From positions 65,696,251 to 65,760,250 of the forward strand of contig CM051463.1 of assembly GCA_028095005.1 (NCBI GenBank): DNA of 64,000 nucleotides. The letters are read 5' to 3'. Position numbers and translations under genes: made by a program. Source of the stretch: Rhynchospora pubera. Its lineage: Eukaryota; Streptophyta; Magnoliopsida; Poales; Cyperaceae. The notes beneath the pieces are model-generated. The model saw only the letters and a program-made list of their open reading frames with translations. It searched no databases and was not told the DNA's origin. Within the stretch, counting starts at the first letter, position 1. Each line of letters opens with the position of its first letter. This document shows positions 36,901 to 45,314 of the stretch, piece by piece.

Positions 36901-39900
36901 TGATAACCATTGATGATGACTCGGACTCGGGAGAGACTGAACAAGAGGAGCTCCCTGAAGAAGAGTACCAATCCCTCGCTGACCCTGTTGGGTGGATGAA
37001 TCACCTGGTCAACCGAGTGGAAGAACCCAGCAAAAGAGTCGGATGGCAAGGGAGTGATGACGAGCTGGAACCAGAACACCCTTACCTGGTCAACCTGCAA
37101 CCCTTTGTCCTAGATCCTTGGCCAAAAAGGCGACTGCCCACAAGCTCTAAGCAAATTAGCGAAATACAGGCCTCTCCCTTACCATGGGTAGAAAAGATAA
37201 GGCATAACAGGTCACGAAGGGAGGTGTGCTCACTGGAATATGGCCGAATCAGAAGCCTGGTGTCCCCTACCACCGATCAAAATATGGAAACGGAACCAGA
37301 AATCACCCAACAGTTCAGGCGAGCGTCAATTGTGGAGGGTATAGAAGGTTATGAGCCATCTCCTCACTATCCCATCCCCAGTACGTGGCCCAGACATTAT
37401 GCAGATGACACAATAAAAGGGTATTATGATCCCGAAGTGTTCATCAACATCCAAAAGGAAACCATCGCCGATGCGCGAAAATTAAAGAATGCCGCCAAAG
37501 GGCAAGATACTTCTGAAAATTGTCGGGCAATAACTGTGAGTGAGTCCGACACAGATAGCGAAGAGGAGGAATCTCCAACAACCCAAGGCGACAGCTCGCA
37601 AAATAAACCAAAACTCACTCAAAGGAAAACAGCCAAGCCAAAAGAAAGCCCGCTTGAATCTCAAGCAGCGGACAACTCAAAGAAAGCAACCCACGTAGGC
37701 CGAGATCCAACTCAAGGAGTCATAACAGATGGCCCCGCCCACCGCACAAGGTCAAAGCAAGCACAACCAAGCACCGCTTTAGACAGGGGGCAAGCCCAAC
37801 AACCGTCAAAAGAAGATAGCGCTACCTTCACTTTGAGGGAAAAGCGTCAACTCCTAATAGACCTGGATTTCTGCACAAATGCTCTGAGAAGAATGACCAG
37901 GCAAAACATTGAGATACAAACCTTAGTCGAAACCCTGATAGCCAGGCTAAAGACCGAGCGAAAGGAAAGAATCTCGATAGAGACGGAACTCAAAGCATTG
38001 AAGGACCGCGCCCAGAAACAGGGGGCAGGTCAGAAAAAGGCCATGAAGCCTGGCCATGCTACCTCAGGCAACTCAGGAAGCCTCCCACAAAGAAGGAGAG
38101 AGGCCGGCATTGTCATCCAAGAGGGACAAAGGCCAAAACCCAAAACTAATCATCCCCCAGGAAAAGGAAAAGGGAAAGCCGATGCAGAAAACCATCACCA
38201 CAAACCAAAACACCTCTGGTCCTATGACAGCCCGTTCGGGGGGCCTGAAATAGGCCGGCAAGAAAGAGGTGAGAGCTCGCGCACGCGAGTATGCCCTCCC
38301 ATAAGGTATGAGTCTGGCCATTTGAGACACAGAAATGCCGAAACTAATTCAACCCAACAAATAAAAAATAGACAAAACCACGCAGGGCAATACCGCATGA
38401 AAATGAAATTGGTTAAGCTCAACAACGCTTCCCCTTGCAACAAATTACCACATAAAATCAAGATAACAGGGAAACTGAAACCAAAACATGGAGGTTCCGA
38501 TGGGCACTTCAGACACGGGAACCGTGTAAACCCTTGGGAAATGCCAGAAGCTGAAAATGGGGCACTTCGGGCACAAATCACAAATAGACATCCAAAGCCA
38601 CATAAGGCAAAGAAAGAAAACGATGTCGGAAGGAAGGCGTACTGCCGATACCACCAAGTCTGGGGGCACTCCAGGGAGGAATGTCTGACATGGTCTTGGA
38701 ATGACAATGACCCGTCAGATGAAGAAACAGAAAACGAAGTGTGCCGCGCCATAACCCGGGGTACAAACTCTCAAACCTCTGACGAGGAAACTGCCTCTGA
38801 ATATGAACATGATACTGGGGGGGAATTACAGTACATTAGCTCAGAAGAGGAGCCTGTTGTGCTGGCAATCAACTCCGCTGCAGTTAGACCACTGGGGAGT
38901 GATACTGACCAAAGCGAAACGGAGGAAAGAGAAATCAAATCACCACCAAAACCAAACAAGGTGTCCAACCTAGTCCGGCAGGTCTCTACTAGAATCCGGC
39001 CAAACATGAAAAACCACTGCAATGTTAGTTTGAGATCGGGCACTAGGATACCTGAGAGACAACCTCCCAGGGAAACGACCAACAATGAAATAAGAAACAG
39101 AAATAATACAACAGCAGAAAGCGAAACAAGGTCCGATGGCAGACCTAAAATGACCGTGGGAGATTACAATGTGGTCGCTCATTTGCGGAAAATCCCCTCA
39201 CTGCTCAGTGTCTTTGATGCCTTGATGGTATCTCAGGAGCTGCGTGATGCCTTAATCTATGCACTGCAAAACCCTGCCAGCTTCCAGGCCTATTTTGCCC
39301 AAGAAACCCGCGAGGAGGTGGCACAGATCGACCAGGAACCGTACATTACCTTCACAGATGAGGACCTGATGGCGGGCACAACCGATCACAATCGACCCCT
39401 ATACACCACGGGCACCATCTATGGCAGGAAAATCAACAAAGTTCTCATTGATCCCGGATCCTCGATCAGCATCATGCCACTAAAAACGCTGGTACAGCTG
39501 TCATTCAGCATCAAAGAAACAAAGAAGGACAAGATCCGGATCCATGGATTCAACCACCAATACCAAAAGGCTCTTGGTTCCACGGTGATCGATATTACCT
39601 TTGGGAACCTGGTCACTCCGGTCAAATTCTTCATCATCGAAGCTGATACAACATACAAGGCACTGTTGGGGAGACCATGGCTCCACGCCAACGGATTGGT
39701 TCCCTCCACCCTGCACCAGTGCATTAAATATGTCAAAGACGGAAAACAATATGTGATTAAAGGAGATGATCAGCCATTTGAGGCACATGAAGCCGAACTA
39801 GATGATGCTAAATATTACAAACCCAAGCCTGGAAAGGGGGCAGCCACCAAGCAAGGAAAGCCCTCTCCTGAAACCGTGAAGGAAGCAGTCAAAAATGCTA

Positions 39901-42617
39901 TGCTCAAAGCGGCCATAAAATCACAAATGCTCTTGGGTAGTGATAGTGAGACGGGATCGTCGGAAGGCACGGCCGAGGACATTAACTTACCCACTCGAAT
40001 GCAACCAAATTATTCCAGTGAGGGCGAGGAGCAGAATACTTTGTCCATAGAAATCCTACCCCTAGAACACTGTAAAGACCTAACACCTCGGGAAAGTGAA
40101 GAAGTCATCCCTTTCAAAACCTTCACTGTCCCTCCCAAAATAGAAGAGCTTGAAACAGGACACGTTGTTCATCCCAGTATACAATTTGTCAAAGTGGGAG
40201 AAATCGAACACCAAAATGAAGGGGCAAACTCCGAAAATTGGGAACAATGGCTTGTAGAGGAAACCAGGAAGACGGGGATTCCTCCTCAGCTTCAAGATAC
40301 CACCAACACACGGTTGATTGAACTGTTCCGTAAAGCACAATGCCTAGAGCCCATTCCCGAAAAGCGAGCAAGAATGTTCCGAGACATGTGGAATGGCTAC
40401 TCTAATGAAGTCATAAAACTTAATGGGAAGGTTGCTAACACAAGGGGCCTAGGATTCAAAACTCAAACCAAGGGCTCAGGGTCAAATACTCCTCAAAGAC
40501 CACGACAGCACTCTTGCTGTCGCATAACAATCACTGAAATCAAGGAAGGCGAAACAACCCCAGATGAAGGGGAACCTTCAGAAACAGAACAATTCATCCT
40601 AGCAGCCAAAAATGCACCAAAGGAACTAGAAGAAGGTGGTCAAAATACCATCGATAAATTGAAAGAAATCAACCTAGGAACAAAGGAAAACCTGAAGCCT
40701 ACATTCATTAGCACCTCCCTCCCTCAGGAGATGCAAGATGAATTGACCAAATTGCTAAGCGAATACCAAGATTGCTTCGCATGGAGCTACAGTGAAATGC
40801 CCGGGCTAGATCCAGCAGTAGCAGTCCACAAACTCAAAATTGACAAAGAGCTCAAACCAGTCAAACAAGGACCCCGAAGGATGAGGGTTGAGTTGGAAGA
40901 AAAGGTGACAGCCGAAGTCAAAAAGCTCATCGATGCTGGATTCATAAGGGAAGAAGAAACACCCGACTGGGTGGCCAACATTGTCCCAGTAAAGAAAAAG
41001 AACGGACAAATCAGAGTCTGTGTTGATTTCAGGGATTTAAACAAGGCTTGCCCCAAGGATGATTTCCCTCTACCAGTGACAGAAATCATAATAGACCACA
41101 CCTCGTCTCACGGGGTATATTCCTTTGTAGACGGATACTCAGGATACAACCAAATCAAAATGGATGAGAGTGACCAAAAGCACACTGCCTTCCGTACCCC
41201 AATTGGTATTTACTGCTATAAAGTCATGCCTTTCGGACTCAAGAATGCAGGAGCCACATACCAAAGGGCCATGACCAAAATCTTTGACGACCTCATACAC
41301 AAGGTGGTAGAATGCTATGTAGACGACCTTGTTGTGAAGTCCCATACCCATGAACAACACTTAGAGAACCTGAGGCTGATGTTTGAGCGGCTAAGACAAC
41401 ACACGCTGAAACTCAACCCCCTGAAATGCGCCTTCATGGTGTCATCGGGAAAATTTCTAGGCTTCGTGGTGCGGCACCGAGGCATTGAAATTGATCCTGA
41501 TAAAATCAAAGCCATCCAAGAACTGTCCCCTCCACGGACACTTAAACAACTCCGGTCTCTCCAAGGGCGCTTGGCGTATATCAGGAGATTCATAGCCAAC
41601 CTGTCAGGCAAAATCAAGCCTTTTACCAGGCTCACCAAAAAGGATGTCCCCTTTAAATGGGATGAAGAATGCCAGAAATCTTTTGATGATATCAAGCAAT
41701 ACCTGCAAAAACCTCCTGTGTTGGCGGCACCCATCCAGGGGAAACCTCTCATTCTCTATACCACCGCCTTAGACGGATCTCTGGGGGCATTACTTGCCCA
41801 AGAAAATGAACAAGGAAAAGAAAATGCCCTGTATTACCTCAGCAGAATGCTCGTGGGGGCAGAACATACATACACACCGATCGAAAAGCATTGCCTAGCC
41901 TTGATCTTTGCGGTAAAAAAGCTCAGGCATTACATGTTGGCCCATAAAGTCACATTAATCTCCAAAACTGACCCATTGAAGTACCTCATGACCCGACCTA
42001 TGCTTACCGGAAGGCTGGCAAGGTGGACGGTGGCTCTAATGGAATTCGATATAACATATGCGCCCCAAAAGGCTATCAAAGGGCAAGCGCTAGCTGATTT
42101 CTTAGCCGCCCATCCCATACCTGATGATTCCCCACTAGCGTGCGACTTCCCTGATGAGGAGGCTATGCAGGTAGAGGAAAATAAAACTTGCTGGAAGCTA
42201 TACTTCGATGGATCATCTTCCATTCAGCCAGCAGTCAAACCAAACTTGCCAAAACGACAAGCAGGCGTAGGGCTGGTGTTTGTCACCCCAGAGAAAGGCA
42301 TTCTCCGGCATGCTCTGAGCCTGACTGAACCATGCACAAACAATGAAGCTGAATATGAGGCCCTGATAGCTGGGCTTGAAATTGCCCTTCAAATGAGTAT
42401 TGAGCGGTTGGAAGTCTATGGAGATTCTCAGCTCATCCTGAGTCAGATCGAAGGCCTCTTCAAAATAAGAAAACCAGAATTGGTCAAGTACCATGAAAAG
42501 GCCCTTGAGTTGATGGCCAAATTCACATATATTACCTTCCAGAAAGTCCCAAGGTCTCTGAATGGCAAAGCCGATGCACTGGCTAGATTGGCTAATGAAC
42601 TCAGTGATCCGGGTTAG
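30921..42617 (+). CDS. gag-pol: Giant gag-protease-reverse transcriptase-RNase H polyprotein (about 3,898 aa)
   Basis: The polyprotein packages, matures and reverse-transcribes the element RNA. In order: retrotrans-gag fold (residues about 340-520; FDWYASLEADSIKSW); a knuckle of form CX2HX4HX4C at about 625-638; nearly 1,900 residues of acidic low-complexity sequence; a second CX2HX4HX4C knuckle at about 2575-2588; an aspartic protease with DPGSS at about 2844; reverse transcriptase (VCVDFRDLNKACPKDDFPLP; YVDD at about 3466-3469); RNase H (TALDGS at about 3615-3620); and a second, archaeal-type RNase H (YFDGSS, NNEAEYEALIAGL, YGDSQLIL, NGKADALARLA). The second RNase H marks the Tat lineage. 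The frame is open from 30882; the first ATG is at 30987, and position 30921 is GTG. It ends at TAG 42615-42617 just before integrase, in the same frame. The length is several times that of ordinary gypsy polyproteins, almost all from the inter-knuckle expansion. Confidence 0.95.
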   Translation: MAHPPSVFDRLTFPSLQPNARSMKAKGKVKQVWKPKQPEPIPAPKQNTGGTKRWVPKEKDTSLASQVASQMMKNKTKKKYVMRKKRNADSVSVYHVSIDDDEDDDEETAEVRMVGTGSQEPPHSESVPVETRGQKGKASASKPPKRVGRPRNRSPVVEEIVQQTTDNIASDEENPNPDHGSSSEDVDEEIEILEEISDEMAQLRKELEEKTKQLEQLQAENARVTAACAEVQKHVAKKGARPSYAVSNNDVPKSTETQGMASKPKSKNKKKTKKSHSKIVREKDSSSSETSEEELLERKETNIIDPEAIMEKMQRAMDQKLQSLGIVGTQLPVNFTGRPYPARFDQLDYPKGHIVPKFKVFDGVGNKITPSQHLSHFITSCGNTARREEWLLRQFSQSLSGVAFDWYASLEADSIKSWKDMANAFCARFRTTPHRVSVTNLVNARQKQGESVSDYVSRWETMYTGCQSNISESEAVRMLLNSIHAPMKVWMVGHNVTTFEHLVAMVARYEEVEPEMNQLYYSTKEKDKEKGKKLEIKTTKAVKAITNQAEGTGSAQWGKNGETKDGNPQSRAQRPTLRELKSKPYSFKKEKTLKLFKQAMEVLEVRLPQCKRPEEEDKVNHPNYCVYHRVLGHNIEDCYVFKDWLEQKIQEGAISLHDDARQEPAPHAVSNGTPSASSRRVSVTTDGKPPTTWSVYLSKNTRKKLRALQAEPQLRWKTPIIPVVPKRLKPTRTQPKPMTRDTTTGNMRSRQAFWRKTTLETVKDPYVQERPTQATLADFISPKVAAQISGQVWQELKGEGKEKKEEEFWTAACHHVSGNEGEHEEPSDQQEPAQAGARPPETSTTNEQNLTESSSSSVPTQHTWSTVTVQPMTQSGKKKKESLEIKKLDKALVRKGKKSDRMTLPFKINGQDRKVFVDIHDECLDSEGIPSLKNLEFNLVIPKKKEEPGIPPETIAILAEHVSELMKQTIAVTSFVRNQVNKEASTSTNTQNAQDIPGFADEEYEWSDPDPPSQDESYDFGSNFDSDEERGGGDSGGISCNATSTSAINTHPEDNSGEKEEKLTKEEEIEMIAQIEEATQAILSSAVTNQNPQEDDDAFYEALEGCQPTSYRRIKIYMKAREQWRDLSYWCGQTNLHPILEAEIALNPAWWIQELMRGDDVDQLLASWLANRFWTKETPLNIPKQKDYEPAEHCRYLSDAGESEEEAEEEGDDSLPHISFNAVAEYVDFLMQLKIQEPDLFQQELKVDEEIENMSNSDTYEQQIENMAVKKAAVDIVVQNGWDKKDPDPNHPTDFEIMRTQLESTEDSHLWENIEVTETDLAEYESSMDNQARFSQNDQTFLAEENQADEFSQYLRNLRVSDPVGYHDVLDSENPQQYQEYERQVITRTVREIADETGREEGEMSPEATPPRTTRRRISRRIRRSRRTSGPRTEVTFPTQTQAVETSNQVDTAQGESSQQAPEEEEYNEHDSLVEWYVSELRELRITDPRAFRRATHPKDPDFTEEFEREAIATILKEVNKGKTPQCSDSEDSGGSPRFFFCGKTSDGNAQNGESDSDEEETEREPEVESDHEEPQPSTLQGSSILMASGSGPPADITSAFEGLNISQATRILSYMEHLRREDPAFLNFIAQHAEILQQPGASYERLRRTHPRETTRFRAQIERLYKISNDIDNDSSDDDGSEAGNCRYISGSGSDDSESENYDHRSARIAAWTDDDEPSLKLCNKRRQRGRNARMTVRPQPEWDENARRELEQAIAETEAMTTSELMRNLRVNSDDDTHYPTEDDEKEVKSPKALRVYQRRKKPANEKEIITYQRRNKGTNKGKNKLLKGESSRDDATCHRVGHHDSDKGESSEVPQPQAETSEENQTNPEEMAYDYEIVLDPAEQMNPADLQGRQPRMVNLDIHIPDIPGQPNLTLEELGEIVRQMVNQIWEATSTEEADGENEPAEPETKGNASTEQGTTATSTQGQAENTTPSNQNQEENQSQSSESCQMITIDDDSDSGETEQEELPEEEYQSLADPVGWMNHLVNRVEEPSKRVGWQGSDDELEPEHPYLVNLQPFVLDPWPKRRLPTSSKQISEIQASPLPWVEKIRHNRSRREVCSLEYGRIRSLVSPTTDQNMETEPEITQQFRRASIVEGIEGYEPSPHYPIPSTWPRHYADDTIKGYYDPEVFINIQKETIADARKLKNAAKGQDTSENCRAITVSESDTDSEEEESPTTQGDSSQNKPKLTQRKTAKPKESPLESQAADNSKKATHVGRDPTQGVITDGPAHRTRSKQAQPSTALDRGQAQQPSKEDSATFTLREKRQLLIDLDFCTNALRRMTRQNIEIQTLVETLIARLKTERKERISIETELKALKDRAQKQGAGQKKAMKPGHATSGNSGSLPQRRREAGIVIQEGQRPKPKTNHPPGKGKGKADAENHHHKPKHLWSYDSPFGGPEIGRQERGESSRTRVCPPIRYESGHLRHRNAETNSTQQIKNRQNHAGQYRMKMKLVKLNNASPCNKLPHKIKITGKLKPKHGGSDGHFRHGNRVNPWEMPEAENGALRAQITNRHPKPHKAKKENDVGRKAYCRYHQVWGHSREECLTWSWNDNDPSDEETENEVCRAITRGTNSQTSDEETASEYEHDTGGELQYISSEEEPVVLAINSAAVRPLGSDTDQSETEEREIKSPPKPNKVSNLVRQVSTRIRPNMKNHCNVSLRSGTRIPERQPPRETTNNEIRNRNNTTAESETRSDGRPKMTVGDYNVVAHLRKIPSLLSVFDALMVSQELRDALIYALQNPASFQAYFAQETREEVAQIDQEPYITFTDEDLMAGTTDHNRPLYTTGTIYGRKINKVLIDPGSSISIMPLKTLVQLSFSIKETKKDKIRIHGFNHQYQKALGSTVIDITFGNLVTPVKFFIIEADTTYKALLGRPWLHANGLVPSTLHQCIKYVKDGKQYVIKGDDQPFEAHEAELDDAKYYKPKPGKGAATKQGKPSPETVKEAVKNAMLKAAIKSQMLLGSDSETGSSEGTAEDINLPTRMQPNYSSEGEEQNTLSIEILPLEHCKDLTPRESEEVIPFKTFTVPPKIEELETGHVVHPSIQFVKVGEIEHQNEGANSENWEQWLVEETRKTGIPPQLQDTTNTRLIELFRKAQCLEPIPEKRARMFRDMWNGYSNEVIKLNGKVANTRGLGFKTQTKGSGSNTPQRPRQHSCCRITITEIKEGETTPDEGEPSETEQFILAAKNAPKELEEGGQNTIDKLKEINLGTKENLKPTFISTSLPQEMQDELTKLLSEYQDCFAWSYSEMPGLDPAVAVHKLKIDKELKPVKQGPRRMRVELEEKVTAEVKKLIDAGFIREEETPDWVANIVPVKKKNGQIRVCVDFRDLNKACPKDDFPLPVTEIIIDHTSSHGVYSFVDGYSGYNQIKMDESDQKHTAFRTPIGIYCYKVMPFGLKNAGATYQRAMTKIFDDLIHKVVECYVDDLVVKSHTHEQHLENLRLMFERLRQHTLKLNPLKCAFMVSSGKFLGFVVRHRGIEIDPDKIKAIQELSPPRTLKQLRSLQGRLAYIRRFIANLSGKIKPFTRLTKKDVPFKWDEECQKSFDDIKQYLQKPPVLAAPIQGKPLILYTTALDGSLGALLAQENEQGKENALYYLSRMLVGAEHTYTPIEKHCLALIFAVKKLRHYMLAHKVTLISKTDPLKYLMTRPMLTGRLARWTVALMEFDITYAPQKAIKGQALADFLAAHPIPDDSPLACDFPDEEAMQVEENKTCWKLYFDGSSSIQPAVKPNLPKRQAGVGLVFVTPEKGILRHALSLTEPCTNNEAEYEALIAGLEIALQMSIERLEVYGDSQLILSQIEGLFKIRKPELVKYHEKALELMAKFTYITFQKVPRSLNGKADALARLANELSDPG

Positions 42618-42884
42618 GAAGAAATCCAAGTCCTTATCCATCGCAGGAGATCCTTATCCCCTTGTCTCCCACAAGAAAGAAGCGAGGAGGAAGAAACCCT
42701 ATTCACCGACATCCAAACACTTGAAAGAGAACGTGAAAAAGAATGGAGGGAAATCACACAAATCATGACGACTGAGGGTTCGAACCAAGAGGACTGAAGG
42801 CAGCCCTTCCTCGACTACTTCCAACAAGGAAAATTACCTGTAAACAAGGCCATTAGGGAGCAAATCAGAAAAAGGGCCCTAAGG

Positions 42885-44144
42885 TTGGTATATGTGAACA
42901 ACACACTCTATTGGAGATCCTACGAAGGATCATGGCTTAGATGCATATCGAAAACCGAAGCCAACCAAGTTATGCAAGAAATTCACTCGGGAGTATGCGG
43001 AGCCCACCAATCAGGCTCTCGGATGCGAGTGCAAATCAAACTGATGGGCTATTATTGGCCCACCATGATTAATGACTGCGAAAACTTCTCCAGACAATGC
43101 CATATGTGCCAGATTCACGGAGATTTCATACACCAACACCCAAATGTGCTACATCCCACAGTAGTGTCATGGCCCTTCGAAATCTGGGGAACAGATATCA
43201 TAGGCCCCATTGACCCACCAGCCTCAAATGGACACCGCTTCATATTGGCCGCTACGGATTACTTCTCCAAATGGGCCGAAGCCAGGACATACCGTGAAAT
43301 CAAGGCCTCTGATGTGGTCAGGTTCTTTACCACTCAGGTGCTTTATAGATATGGAAATCCAAGGAAAATAATCTCCGACAACGGGACGGCCTTCAAGAAT
43401 GCCAAAATTGATGCCTTCGCCGATAAACACAAAATTGAATGGAGATATTCCTCTGTCTACAACCCAAGAGCCAATGGACTGGCGGAGGCCTTCAACAAAA
43501 CACTGATCAAGATCCTCCGTAAAACCATCGGAGATAACCAAAGAAACTGGCATGAGAAGCTGCATGAAGCATTGTGGGCATACCGCATCACCCATAAAAC
43601 AGCAACCCAAGCCACACCCTATTCGTTAGTGTATGGAGTAGAAGCAGTCCTACCAATCGAAGTGGAACTCCCGTCACTGAGAGTAGCTATGGCAGCACAA
43701 ATCCCTCTGACTAAACAAACGCAACTGAGGTTGCAAGAGTTGGACGGAATGGATGAAAGGAGACTGGCAGCTCAACAAAACTTGGAGTTATATCAAGCCA
43801 GAATGACGCGAGCTTATGAGAAATTATCAAGACCTAGAACATTCAAGAAAGGAGAACTAGTGCTGGTTTTGAGGCGACCTATCCTCGGCCGACACCATGG
43901 TCCCAAATTTGCGCCAAATTGGGAAGGCCCCTATGTCATAGAACAAGCATATGAAGGCGGAGCTTACCTACTTGCAGACTCAAATGGAAAACATCCTGTC
44001 TCCTCCATAAATGGGAGATACCTGAAGAAATATTATGGGCAAAACTATCCCCACATTTCCACAACTCACCAAAATCAAAGGAAGAGCAGCCAACAAACCG
44101 ACTGGGCAGATAATTGTGAGGCGGTCAACCACCTCTTCACTTAG
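42885..44144 (+). CDS. pol (IN): Integrase (419 aa), same frame as gag-pol
   Basis: Integrase inserts the cDNA into the genome. The N-terminal zinc finger (H...H, then CHMCQ) is at about 42978-43110. The catalytic core has D at 43194 (GTDIIGPI), D at 43377 (ISDNGTAF) and E at 43485 (GLAEAFNK), the last pair spaced D-X35-E. The C-terminal part has the gypsy GPF/Y-like block NWEGPYVI. No chromodomain follows, which fits the Tat lineage. The frame is continuous with gag-pol apart from TAG at 42615 and TGA at 42795, and is open from 42798. The start used here is not an ATG, because this protein is normally released from the polyprotein. Confidence 0.93.
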   Translation: MVYVNNTLYWRSYEGSWLRCISKTEANQVMQEIHSGVCGAHQSGSRMRVQIKLMGYYWPTMINDCENFSRQCHMCQIHGDFIHQHPNVLHPTVVSWPFEIWGTDIIGPIDPPASNGHRFILAATDYFSKWAEARTYREIKASDVVRFFTTQVLYRYGNPRKIISDNGTAFKNAKIDAFADKHKIEWRYSSVYNPRANGLAEAFNKTLIKILRKTIGDNQRNWHEKLHEALWAYRITHKTATQATPYSLVYGVEAVLPIEVELPSLRVAMAAQIPLTKQTQLRLQELDGMDERRLAAQQNLELYQARMTRAYEKLSRPRTFKKGELVLVLRRPILGRHHGPKFAPNWEGPYVIEQAYEGGAYLLADSNGKHPVSSINGRYLKKYYGQNYPHISTTHQNQRKSSQQTDWADNCEAVNHLFT

Positions 44145-45314
44145 GTAAAAAATCTCTCACGTCCCACCGGGTCAAGGCTCGACAGGGTACTCCGTTCTTT
44201 TGAACACTATGGGGTATCCCTGAGTCAAAACCCTAAAGTAATAAATTAACTTTTAAATAAAATAAACCCTTCAAAATTCCCTAAAATGACCCCAAGTTGA
44301 AATCCTAAATAAAATCCAAGTCCAACAAAAAATGCATCTTATTCCAAAGCATAAAAGCATGTGACCAAAAGAAACTAGACCAAGCTAAAAGTATAGCTCA
44401 AATAAAAGATTAAAGCCAAATACCCCTAAATATTCTCAAATTCCTAAATAAAAAAGAGATAAATTTCAAAGTCCAAAATCCAAAACTTCTAAAATATACA
44501 CAAAACATTCTGTCCCACCGGGCCAAGGTAAAAGGAGTGTTCTGTCCTTATGGGCATTCATAGAACATCTCCTTTACAAATGGCCTACACCCCAAAATAC
44601 GACCCTAAAAAGTCTTGTGCTTTGTCCTTTAAACAAAGTACTAGGTGCCTGTTCATCTCACCAAATTAAAGGATGAACAAAAGTTCCGTGTCTTGAACTC
44701 TAAATTAAGACACAATGCGGTGATCTGTCCATCACACCTACCCAAAAAAGATGGCCAAAGTCTTGTGCTTTGTTCTAAAACAAAGTACTAGGTGCCTGTT
44801 CATCTCACCGAACTAAAGGATGAACAAAAGTTCTGTGTCTTGAACTCTAAATTAAGACACAAATGGTGAAACTTACCAAGGGATTAGTCAAAACCACATC
44901 CTCAACAACTACAGATTGAAAAGACAACCTGTCTACTCAAAATGTAATCCTTCCCGAAACCTACAAAAAATGAATGAAGACCAAACTGAACCCAAAAGCC
45001 CCTCTGAAAACGGAGAACACCACGGCTGATGTCCGCCAACCATGTCAAGGAATAGGCCTCATAAATCCTAATACCCAGAGGGGCCCATGGTCGTGTTGGG
45101 CCTTAAACCACCGACTACGGTATGTTCCTAGCTGCCGTACCCAAAGAGCCAGGAAAAGAAAAAAAAAACATCTCACAACATACAAGAAGTGATGTGGAAT
45201 AAGCAAGTCCCTACGGTATGTTCCTAGCTGCCGTACCCAAAGAGCCAGGAGAAAACCCCATCTCACTACATCAAAAGAGTGATATGGAACAGACAAGTCC
45301 CGACGGTACGTCCT
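44145..45314 (+). other. 3' untranslated zone of the giant element, proximal part
   Basis: No reading frame of note. It holds repeats of a GTCCCACCGG motif (44161, 44512; diverged copies near 45207 and 45296) and a CCTAGCTGCCGTACCCAAAG block twice (about 45127 and 45226). It ends in GTCCT (45310-45314), one copy of the target duplication of the nested solo LTR. Confidence 0.7.
44609..44870 (+). repeat. Tandem duplication, unit about 148 bp
   Basis: AGTCTTGTGCTTTGT at 44611 recurs at 44759. Each is followed by AACAAAGTACTAGGTGCCTG and a block ending TTGAACTCTAAATTAAGACA. The copies differ at only a few bases. Confidence 0.9.

Noticed and set aside
30921..42617. A giant host protein gene
   Set aside because: Protease, reverse transcriptase and RNase H motifs and the flanking LTRs show it is retrotransposon gag-pol.
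42615..42800. A spliced intron between RNase H and integrase that would remove both stops
   Set aside because: The sequence between the stops keeps an open, plausible coding frame, and no convincing GT..AG pair brackets both stops in frame.
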